From: Dasypus novemcinctus
Lineage: Eukaryota; Chordata; Mammalia; Cingulata; Dasypodidae
Length of the DNA stretch: 64,000 nucleotides
Reading direction: 5' to 3'
NCBI RefSeq assembly: GCF_030445035.2
Contig: NC_080690.1
Location: 34,436,796 to 34,500,795, forward strand
A program made the translations under genes and the position numbers. The notes beneath the pieces are model-generated. The model did not search any database. It worked only from the letters and a program-made list of their open reading frames with translations, and was not told the origin of the DNA. Below, piece by piece: positions 42,981 to 53,600 of the stretch (the stretch's first letter is position 1; each line of letters begins with the position of its first letter).

Positions 42981-45900
42981 AAGGGCAAATCTGGGACTTC
43001 AGGGAAGATGGTGAACCAGAAAGACACAACCTTCTTTCCCAGAAAAATATCTATAGAATACAGGCAGAAACAGCCTGGAAGAAAAATCTAGGGTTTAGGA
43101 CACCAGGGGAAGACTGGACACTGCTCAGAAAAGAAAGAGGCAAAGGAAAAAAGTATCTTATGATGCAAAATTGAGTTAAAGGCTGCAGCTGAAGCTGCCT
43201 GCTTCCTTCCCCACCCTATAGACACTTGAATTCTCAGGCCTTGGGGCCCTCAGCTGCAGACAAAGAGGGCCCCAGGGATCCACTGCCACAGAAAGGGGAG
43301 AGAGAGGGACACAGCCCAAGGCTGACTCAAGTTTTAACCCATAAATTTGGTCTGCTATATCCCTCCAGCCCTTTGAGGCTGTTAGGGCTGTCTCATTGTT
43401 TGCCTTGGGAGTGGTCAAGGGACTAAGGGATCCGACCCTCTCAATTTCCTTCTCTACTAACCTGGACTGGTTGGTGAAGATGCAGAGGGGAGTGGAATTA
43501 TTTCCTACCCAGGAAAAGGGAGGGGGCTGCCAGCATTTGCCCCTGAGAAAGATTGAAATACCTGGCTCTTAACCTCAAGGCAGGACCCTCTATCACATTG
43601 ATCCTGACTGTATTACAGCAAACAACCTACATGGTCTCTACAAGAAATACAAGAACTCAACAAACCAATCACATTTAAAGAGATTGAATCAGTCATCAAA
43701 AAACACAACAAAGAAAAGTCCAGGACCAGATGGCTTCACAGGTGAATTCTACTAAGCATTTGAGAAGAATTAACACCAATCCTGTTTAAACTTCCAAAAA
43801 ATTGAAGGGAAGGGGAACTTACCCAATACTTTTAATGAAATCAACATCATCCTAAAACCAAAGCCAGAAAAAGATTCTACAAGAAAACTACAGACGAAGC
43901 TCTCTAATGAATTTAGATGCAAAATTTTTGAATAAAATATTTGCAAATAGAATCCAACAGCATGTCACAAGACTTTACAGAACATGACCAAGTGGGATTT
44001 ATTCCTGGTATACAAGGGTGATTCAACTTAAGAAAATCAGTTAACATAATATACCACATTAACAAATTGAAGGGAAAAACCACATGATCATCTCAATTGA
44101 TGCAGAAAAGGCATTTGACAAAATCCAGCATCCTTTTTTGGAAAAACAGAGAGATAGGAATAGAAGGAAAATTCCTCAATATGATAAAGGACATATATGA
44201 AAAACCTACAGCCATAATCATAGTCAATGGGGAAAAGTTGAAAACTTTCCCTAAAGATTGGTAACAAGACAAAGCCCCCTGTCACCATTGATACTCAACA
44301 TTGTGCTAGAAGTTCTAGCTAGAGCATTAGGCAAGAGGAAAATAAAAGACATCCATATAAGAAAAGAGGAAGTAAAATTCAGTATTTGTGCGACATGATC
44401 CTGTATTTAGAAAATTCTGCAATGTCTACGACAAGGCTACTTGAGCTAATAAACAGGTTAAGCCAGGTGGCAGGATACAATACAAGATAAACATGCAAAA
44501 ATCGGTAATGTTTCTGTACACTAATATTAAACAATCTGAGGAGAAAATCAGAAAAAATTCCATTTACAATAGCAACAAAAAGACTCAAATATCTAGGAAT
44601 CAATTTAACCAAAGAAGTACAGTACCTATATGCAGAAAACTACAAAACAATGCTAAGCGAAATCAATGAAGACCTAAACAAATGGAAAGACATTCTGTGT
44701 TCATGGATTGAAAATCTAAATATTGTGAAGATGTCAGTCCTATCCAAACTGATTTATAGATTCAGTGCAATACCGATCAAAATTCCAACAGCCTACTTTA
44801 CAGAAATAAAAAAAGGCAATTAACCAAATTAATTTAGAAGGGACAGTGCACAAAAATAGCCAAAAGCATTCTAAAAAAGAAGAGTGATATGGGAGGAATT
44901 TCATTGCCTAACCTTGAAATGTATTACAAAGCTACAGTGTTCAAAAAACAGCATGGTATTGGCATAAAGATAGACACATCAATCAGTAGAATTGGAGAGT
45001 CCAGAAATAAACCCTCATGTCTAAGGCCAACTGATTTTTGATAAACCTACCAAAGCCATAACAGAACAAAACAGTCTTTGACAAATGGTGCTTAGAGAAC
45101 TAGACATCCATAACCAAAAGAATGACAAGAGGACCCTATCTCACTCCCTATACAAGAATCAACTAAAAATGGATCAAGGACCTAAGTATAAAAGCCAGCA
45201 CCATGAAACTCCTAGAGGAAAATGTAGGGAAACATCTTAAAGACCTTGCAGTAGGTGGTGATTTCTTAGACCTTACACCAAAAGCATGCACAACAAAAGA
45301 CAAAATAGATAAATGGGACCTCCTCAAAATTAAATACTTTTGAACCTCACAGGACTTTATATCAAACTGGTGAAAAGGCATTTCAATGGGAGGCAATATT
45401 TGGAAATCACATATCTGATAATATCCATGGTATATAAAGAGATGCTACAACTCAACAGTAAAAAGACAACTTGATTAAAAAATGGACAAAAGACTTGAGT
45501 AGACATTTGTCCAACGAAGAAATACAAATGGCAAAAAAACACGAAAAAAATATTCATTATCACTAGTGATTAGCAAAATGCAAATCAAAGCTACAATGAG
45601 ATATCATTTCACACCTATTAGAATGGCCACTATTTAAAAGATAGAGAACTACAAGTGTTGGGAGAGGATGTGGAGAGATAGGAACACTTATGGTTGGTGG
45701 GCATGTAGAATGGTACATCCGTTATGGAGGACTGTTTGGCAATTTCTAAAGAAGTTGAATATAGATTTGCCATGTAATGGTGCAATACCCCTACTGGGTG
45801 TATACCCAGAAGAACTGAGAGCAGTGATGCGAATAGACATCTGAACACCAGTGTTCATAATGATGTTAATGACAATTTCCAAAAGTTGGAAACAACCCAG

Positions 45901-47075
45901 GTGTCCATCAACCAATGAATGGATAAACTGTGGTGTATATACACAATAGAATATTATGCAGCTGTTAGAAGAAATGAAGTCGTAAAGCATATGGGAAGAC
46001 ATGTTGAGTGAATCAAGCCAGACACAAAAGGACAAATACGATATGATTATGCTACTATAAACTGATTATATTGTGTAATCATGGAGTTAATAATTTGAAT
46101 ATGGGTCACCAAAAAATAGAATGAGGTATGAGAATGGAAAGCTGAGGGTTAACTTGTGGAGAATTTGTCAAACGGATGTGTGTTAATCTTTGGAAATGAA
46201 TGGAAAAGATGAATGTACAACATAATGTTTGTACTGGCAGTAGTACCATGACATGGGTATGACAGGAGCATAAAGGGAAAGTCTAAGGTCAAGGTCATGT
46301 ATATTACTAAAAGGAAAGCTAAAAAATGTTACATGGGACTGCATATCATAGTAAAACTGCATGTGAAATATGAATATGGGTAAAATTGTATATATAAGAC
46401 CATTTTTCTTTGTAACTGAACTATTATGTTAATACTACAAAATGTTAATATCAGACAAAAAAGCCCCACATTATGCTAAGTGAAAGAAACCAGACACAAA
46501 GTACTTGATACTGTATGATTCCATTTATATAGAATGTAAATATAAATCAATTTATAAAGATGAAATTCCAAAAAAATAAAATAAAAAAGATGAAATTAAA
46601 ATTAGTGGTTATATAGGGCTGGAGAAGGATAGAGGGTGATAGGTGACTGCTAAGGAGTATGGAGTTTTGCTTTTTGGGGTAATTGTTCTAAAATTTTTTG
46701 TGGTGATGAATGTACAACATTGTAATTATACTAAAAGCCATTTCATTGATTATACACTTTGGAAGGATTGCATGGCATGTGAATATATCTGAATAAAACT
46801 GCTTTAAAAAAAACCAAAAACATAAATGTGCAAGAATAGCCAGAAATAGCAGCTGTGTATGGCAGGGGAATCATGGAGAGATTGTATTGAGAGGTGAAGA
46901 ATTTTCTTGTTTGTCTGTTTTCTATTTATTGAAATAATGAAAATGTTCTAATAATGATTGAAGAGATGAATGCACAGCTATGTGACTATATCACATACCA
47001 TTGATTGTATACTTTGGATGAGTTGTAATATATGCTTTATTAGTATGTATCAATAAAATTGATTTTTAAAAAATA
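42981..47075 (+). mobile_element. L1 LINE with internal deletion
   Basis: 42981 to about 43620 is 5'-UTR-like: it starts with GGGACTTCAGGGAAGATGG, GC-rich, with no ORF. At about 43621 it passes directly into ORF2 RT sequence (TTTAAAGAGATTGAATCAGTC, then [10 protein letters not shown] near 44098). ORF1 and the endonuclease are missing. The FADD site is degraded: [10 protein letters not shown]-like text remains near 44376-44412. The ORF2 C-terminus runs to about 46040 and the 3' UTR to about 47075, with two tail-like ends (near 46795 and 47050). Confidence 0.75.
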
Positions 47076-47250
47076 TGTATCAAAATTGATTTGTTTAAAC
47101 AAAAAAGTTTAAAAAAGGCAAATCTGACAGTATCCCCTTTCTATGGTGACAGAACTTCGTTTCTTTTGCAAGTTTAGTTTTCAGTATTTTTTAATTGCCT
47201 GTATTTGAAGGGAATATGAGTCACCTGTTTGTATGGTTTAAAAAGTATTG

Positions 47251-48490
47251 GTTCCCTGGTGTGGTGGTTGACCATCTTCACCTCCCTGTTAGCTGACCTG
47301 GATAAGTCCAACGAACCAGAGAGTAGGAGTTGCAACTCTGCTGAGGCTCAGGGTCCAGCTGGCACATGGACAGTCTAGAGATTCAAGTCTCCTGAGTATA
47401 CACCAACCCTAGCACCAACCACAGGTTCAGTAAAAGTGACAGAAGAGGCATGTGTAGAAAGGTCACACTCAGGAACACAAATTCCAAAGTACGGCCCACT
47501 GAACTCCAGAGCCAACTGCCATGACCATAGAACTTGTGGGTCTCCGTAGCCCTCAGGAGAACCAGTACCTGGGGGTTGTATCTACTTCGCTGTCTCTGGG
47601 GTTGTGCTGAGGTGTGCATAAGCATGACCGCTCTGATGACCTCCTGACTTTTTTGAAGACTCTTAGCCATAAAAACTCATTTGTCTTTGCAGTTTCTCCC
47701 TTTTATTCAAGATTAAGAAGCAGTTTTTAACACACGATCCTACATGTAGGCTGAGATATTCTGCTAATCTGAATTGACCCTTTTATTCAAGGTCTCTTTC
47801 TAGCTCGTGGTCAACCACCACCAGTGTCTACAACTGCAAGCAGGAGAATCACATCCATCAGCCATGTGGGATCTAAGCCCCCTCTTGATTTAGAGATGGA
47901 GTGGATATTGCCATCCCAGGGTCCACAGGATGGAGGAATAAAATAATGGATTAGAGTGGGCTCACTGATATTCTACTATAGAACTATTGTGACTAGTAAT
48001 GGAAGAAATTGTAACATTGATGTGGAGAATGGCCACGGTAGTTGCTCAGGGCAGGGAGAGGGAAGGAGAGGTGATGTGGGGGTATTTATTGGAAGTTGGA
48101 GTTGTCTTAAATGATATTGCAGGGACAGATGCTGGACACTATATATCCTGCCATAACCCACTGAATGTATTGGAGGAGAGTGTAAACTACAATGTAAACT
48201 ATTATTCATGTGGTGCAGCAGTGCTCCAAAATGTATTCCCCAAATGGAATGAATGTGCCTCAATGATGAAAGAGGTTGTTGATGTCGGAGGAGTGAGGTG
48301 GAGTGGAGTAGGGTATATGGGAACATTTTACATTTTTTAATGTAACACTTTTTGTGATTTATGTATCTTAAAAAAAAATACAATAAAAAATGATGGGGGT
48401 GGGGAGTGGGTATATGGGAACCTCATGTTTTTTAATGTAACATTTTGTGTGATCTATTAACTTTAAAAAAATAATAAAATAAAATTTTTA
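47251..48490 (+). mobile_element. 1.24-kb retroposon with target-site duplication, no recognised ORF
   Basis: Bounded by the direct repeat AAAAAGTATTG (47240-47250 and 48491-48501). Begins GTTCCCTGGTGTGGTGGTTG and ends in an A-rich tail. Inside are GACAGATGCTGGACACTATA, GTGTAAACTACAATGTAAAC and GGTATATGGGAACATTTTAC, and a near-duplicate of the last 70 bp. A diverged relative of the 3' half lies at 60690-61075 (minus). The 3' end resembles xenarthran L1 tails, so it is either a 5'-truncated L1 with a long 3' UTR or a non-autonomous L1-mobilised element. Confidence 0.7.
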
Positions 48491-48501
48491 AAAAAGTATT
48501 G

Positions 48502-48775
48502 TGTTTCTTGTAGTGGCTGTAAGAAAGGGGTGAGAGCTAACATGAGGTTTCTTTTAGGGGTGATAAAAAAAGTTCTAAAATTTTGAAATTACCAAAAATT
48601 ACTAAAAGGAAAGCTAAAAAATGTACCATGGCACTGCATAGCACAGTAAAACAGCATGGTAATGGTTGTACAACTGTATGAATAAACTAAAAACCATTGC
48701 TTTGTACACTTTAAATAGGTGAATTGTATGGCGTATGAATTATATTAATAAAGGTGTTTAAAAAATTATTGGGAC
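48502..48775 (+). mobile_element. L1 3' end fragment
   Basis: TACTAAAAGGAAAGCTAAAA, GCATAGCACAGTAAAACAGC, TGTACACTTTAAATAGGTGA and TATTAATAAAGGTGTTTAAA make a typical L1 tail; the first two phrases recur at 46305-46360 in the larger L1. Confidence 0.65.
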
Positions 48776-49121
48776 TCAAATTTTGACCTGTAATGTAACA
48801 CTCACCTAGAAAGTACTATCCTCACTTTTCTAAAAGCTTTCCATTATTAATAAGGTGAAAGTTTACATTTTAATCCAATGACCTTGGCTATAGAACCAAG
48901 GGGAAGTCTTATTTATATAGACCTCATATAAGAAAGCTTTGTGTATGTAATTGACCTCCAGTAAATCCAAACTTGTGTTCCATTGGAGGCCCTTTTATTG
49001 GCAGTTTTTAACAATTGCAAAGTGAATGGTAACAATCTTGAGAAGTCTTTTTTGTTTTCTAGTTAATAGACTTAAAATATTGGACTTGAAAAAGGCTTTA
49101 AAGATAATTTAGTCCTTTTGT

Positions 49122-49200
49122 AAGATTGAACAAATATTTACTGGGCATCTACTCTAAATCAGGCACTATTATAGGTCTCAGGGGTACAATACAGACCTTA
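49122..49200 (-). mobile_element. L2 3' fragment
   Basis: AACAAATATTTACTGGGCAT, then CAGGCACTATTATAGGTCTC match the antisense L2 3' end. Confidence 0.55.
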
Positions 49201-49229
49201 AAATAGAACACATTTTTGTTCAGGTAGCT

Positions 49230-49730
49230 TTTTTTTTCTGGCAACAGCTTTGTTGAGATATAGTTCACATCCCATACAATTCACCATTTAAAGGGTACAA
49301 CTCAATGGTTTTTAGTATATTCAGAGTTATAGATATACTCTGGACATTTCACGAGAAGTTATACAATGTGTTGCCTTTTGTGTGTGATTTTTCCCCCACT
49401 TAGAATGTTTTCAAGGTTCCTCTATGTGACATATATGAAAACTTCTTTCTTTTTAAAGGTGTAATATCTACATTGTATGGATGTACTGCATATTGTTTAT
49501 CCATTAGTTGAGCATTTGGGTTGTTTCCACTTTTTGCCATTATGAATAATGCTGTGTGAACATGTGTGCACAAAGCGAACATGTGTTTTCATTTATCTTG
49601 GGTTGATGGGTCAAATGGTAACTGTTATAAACTATTTTAGGAAATGCCAGACTTTTCCAAGGTGGCTGCGCCATTTTACATTCTCACTAGCACTGTGTGA
49701 GGAACGCATTTTGATTTCGTACCCACTTAG
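49230..49730 (-). mobile_element. Old L1 3' end
   Basis: TTTGTTGAGATATAGTTCAC, CATTTAAAGGGTACAACTCA, TGCCATTATGAATAATGCTG and GAAATGCCAGACTTTTCCAA follow an antisense L1M tail. It ends about 150 bp before the AMFR CpG island. Confidence 0.75.
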
Positions 49731-50370
49731 GTTCGTTTTAGATTCTGCTAGAGGTACACGGGAAATTTGAGATAACTATTGGCGATAAACTTCAATAATA
49801 TTCATACTTTTGGGATCATGGCCTCTTATAACCTAAACACCACGAGAGTTCAGGGGTAACCTATTTTAGAGGGTGAAGGGAACAAAGCGGAAAGTGGCCC
49901 GGGTGCCTGCCGTCTGGTGGGCCGATTACACGGCCTGGGCCAGACCGCCGGTCAGGGCCGACTGGACTGTGCCACGTTTCGGATTGGCCCCAGCCGAGCC
50001 TGGGTGGCGACCAAGGATGAAGCTTAGTGCTGAGCTCCCCGGCCTGCGGCCTGGTCCCACACCCTCTAGGCGGCAGGCGGACGGCTGGGGGCGGGGGACG
50101 AAGGCCGCGCTCCCGCGCCGGTCCTGCCCGCGGCCTGCTGGGGGCGGCGGCCCGCCCCGATCCCGCCGAGGCTCTTCCGCGCCGGTAGGGGCAGCAGCGG
50201 GAGCGGCGCGGGGCGGAGCGGCGCGAGTGGCCAGGAACGGCCCGGCCCGGCGTGGCGGCGGCGGCGACGGCGACAGCGACGCCAGAGCCCGGAGCGCCGT
50301 TCGCGAGGCCTCCGCAGGGGCCCGTCCGCAGCGCGGGGAGGCCTGGGGACCGGAGGCCGCCGCCGCCGCC

Positions 50371-50631
50371 ATGCCTCTGCTCTTCCTCGAGCGCTTCCCC
50401 TGGCCCAGCCTCCGCACCTACACGGGCCTCAGCGGCCTGGCTCTGCTCGGCACCATCATCAGCGCCTACCGTGCGCTCAGCCAGCCGGAGGTCGTACCCG
50501 GCCCGGCCGAGTCGGCCCAGCTAACGGACCAGCTGCAGTCAAAGCTGCCCGTGCCGATTCGGCCAAGCGCAGAGGGTCCCCGGGCCCGCGACGTGGCGCA
50601 GTACCTGCTCTCGGACAGCTTGTTCGTGTGG
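50371..50631 (+). CDS. AMFR: AMFR coding exon 1
   Basis: 87 codons. The ends (MPLLFLERFP..., ARDVAQYLLSDSLFVW) match human; the middle, residues 41-66, is Pro/Gln-rich and differs, with about two more residues than I remember for human. Donor GTGAGC at 50632. Five GCC repeats directly precede the ATG. Confidence 0.97.
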
Positions 50632-53600
50632 GTGAGCGAGGCGGCTCCGGGCCCTGCGGAGGAGCGGGGCCGTGGGGTTGGGGGGGGGGGGGGGGGAGAA
50701 GTGTGCGGGCCGCCATGTCACCCATTATCCGTGGGGGGCGTGGCCGGGGAAGGATCCCCTCCCCCCCGGGACCACGGACCGCGAAGGCCTTGCGTGGGGC
50801 ACCCGCGGGAGAGCCCGCGGAATAAGAGGGGTGAGGTGTTCGGCGGCGGCGAGTGGGTGGCAAGGAAGAAGATCGGGTTGAGGTGTGAGGGGAAGGCGGC
50901 CCGAGGCGAGGGCTTGGGGAAGCAGGTCCGGAAGGCGCGAGGGGCGAGGCGGGGTGGGGGCGGTGAGGGGGCGGTGAGGCGGTGCGAAGGAATGTGGCGT
51001 GGCCTGGCTGGGCCAGGAGGGAGAGCGGGGTGAAGGGGTTGAGGGGTACCGGGGTGGGGTGGGGGCGTAAAAGGTGGCGGGGGGAGTAAAAGGAGGCGGA
51101 CGGAGTCGCGATTTTTGAGAGGCAGTCGTGAAGGAAATTAGAAAATCTCAAAGAGCACCTCGCAAGGGAGGTGGGCATCGCGGAGTCCCCTAACCTGAGT
51201 GTTTTATTGAGCGGAGGAAATTGAAATGCTCCTCTGACTCTAAAGCATGGGAACTTGTTAGCGGGTTTCCAATGAAGAGGAGAGAGCAGGGTTGGGAGAA
51301 TTGAGATGTCGAGTATGGGGGACTTTTAGTCATTTGGGTGTGTTTGGAGATTCCTGTTTGGAGAGAGGCCGTCTCCCACAACTTTTTTGCCGCTTGGTAT
51401 TTGATCGTTCTCCTTGGGCGATACAGTTCATTACAAAACAAAACCGTGCTTCCTTTCCTGCTGCTTTTACCTGATGATGTATGTTGGTTTCCTTTGATGT
51501 CTGAAGGCAGCAAAACATTGTAAATCAAGCAGCAGCACATCATTATAACTCAGGATTTCTCCTTTTAGTGATCCATTTCAAAACAAGGTTCCCACTTTCT
51601 CCAGTGCAAGATCAGCAACATTTACAAGGGATAAATGTTGGTCTCCTTTATTAGAACAGATAATTTCAGGCCGGGCAGATCAACAGTATTTTAGCTAAAG
51701 AGTTTTGCTTCCTTTTGGCCTTGAATGCCTGTTACATAAACTCCACACTGATCCAAAAAGTTGCTGCAGGATCTAAGTCTGTCACTCGGGCATTTACTGC
51801 TGCATCTTGGATTTCGTCTCCTCCTGCAAGTTCCCATCTGGGGTTGAGAGTAGGCTGTAAATGACTGAGAGATTAATACTCCAAGTTTATAGAATGATAT
51901 ACAACTCATTTGTTATAATTAATCCCACTGTGCTTCATTAGTGAGCAGTGGGATTTATGAACTCTGTGGGCTCTGGAATTACATCTCCTGGTCCTTCTTA
52001 GGTAGAGTTTAGTAAAAGGCAGTGAAGGATGAAGTCTAGGCCACTTTTGCAATGTAAAGCTGAATCTTATAGTACCAAAGAAGGGAGAAGAGAAACAGTT
52101 CAACTCAACATCTTTTGTTTAATTTCAAATCTAATTTTTTTCATTTGAGTTGGCAAGTAAAAAACTTAGTGATGTGAAGAATGCTTTTGCCAAATGTTAA
52201 GATTATAATGTGGTCTTTGACATTTATTTTAAACCAAAGATAAAATAAGTCTGAGAAGGAATCAACTATTGTGTTTTATAACAACGATTAATATTGCTAT
52301 TAGTATTAGTATTTCCCCCCTAGGAGTTTCTTCTTACAAAACCCATGTTCAAAATCTAGGTTGAAACATTATGTAAAGCCTGTTGATTTTTCTATGGGAA
52401 TTATTAATTTTAAGAAAATTTACCTTCCCAGCTTTTTCAAGAGCCATCTTGTGTCATGCAAGCTTATTTCTTCCTATCTACTGATGATATTTTCATTTCT
52501 CATTTGATCTTACCATTTCCTTCTGTCTTTCCTCTGTTGTTATGTAGGTTCATCTTGTCCTTTCTTTCTCAGACCCTGTACGTATGTGACACCGTAAGTT
52601 TTCCTCATCACCCATTTAGTTTCTTCTTTAGCCGCTAAGTAGGGATCATAATTTCAAAGTCTGTGGCCTGATAGATTACATTAGTGAGTGACTAGGTTGA
52701 CGTGGTCTTTGACAAAAAAAAAAACGGATGCTCATTGCCCCGTTCCTGAAGGCATTTTGATTCAACTTTTTTTCTTTTTTTAAAAAAAGACTGCCCTCCA
52801 AAGCCAAGCAACATCAACAACAAACTGATCCTTTTGCCAGTTTGCAAATCCTGCCAATTATTATTTAGCACACTGGAATCTCTAAAAGTTATTTTTGTAG
52901 AGCACAGTTTGGGATAATATAGATCTGATAGCATTTTAGCAGGTTTTAGATTAACAAATTCAATTCAAACCTTTCAGAGGCCTTAATTTGGGTAGTCCGG
53001 AGGGTATTTTAAGTGACAAGCTAAATATGGTGTGGTTTAGAGGAAGAGATTAATTTTACCTAGGGAAGGACTCATGGAAGAATCTCAACAAGTAGAGGGC
53101 AGTCAAGGCAGAGAAAACTGCCTACGAAGTACAGTTTGACATAGGGAGACAGTACAGTGCATATGCAGAGCAGTCAGTAAACTGGGCTGTTAATTTAAAA
53201 ATCTCTTGGCTTTTTTGATTTAAGAGAGACATTGGGGAGGTGAAGGGGAGACCCAGGGGTAACAGAACGTGGGAGAAGTGGCCTTCTTGTGAGAAGAATT
53301 GAGCAACCCCCCCGAAGGTTTATTTCTCATAATGTGAACCTTTGGCATCCGTGTCATCTGGGACACTTGTAAAATGTAGTTTCCCAGGCTCTACCTGGGG
53401 AATCAATTTCAGGGAGAGGAGTAAGGCCTTGGAATCTTCATTTAATTCATGCCTTAGGTGGCAGTAATGTTTGTGAAACTGATCTAGGAATTGGCTGGGG
53501 TATGGGGCATTTGTAAATCTTGCCTGTTCTGCTGAGGAGTGTGGACATTTTGTGGGCTGTGGAAAGGGATTTAAAGGGGGAGGGTGTCATGTGTGTGTGG

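Larger units (their letters stand above)
49880..51130 (+). promoter_or_regulatory. AMFR: AMFR CpG island and promoter
   Basis: Sharp switch from AT-rich repeat DNA to CpG-dense sequence, with GC boxes (CCCGCCCCG, GGGGCGGG) and no TATA box. AMFR exon 1 lies inside. The start site is not visible. Confidence 0.85.

Noticed and set aside
47976-48383. Overlapping open frames of 113 and 135 codons on both strands
   Set aside because: They lie in the non-coding 3' part of the 1.24-kb retroposon and resemble no protein I know.
49873-51033. 386-codon open frame across the AMFR CpG island
   Set aside because: Begins at GTG and reads through the AMFR exon 1 donor into intron 1. Only 50371-50631 is supported as coding; the ATG at 50017 is treated as a separate observation.
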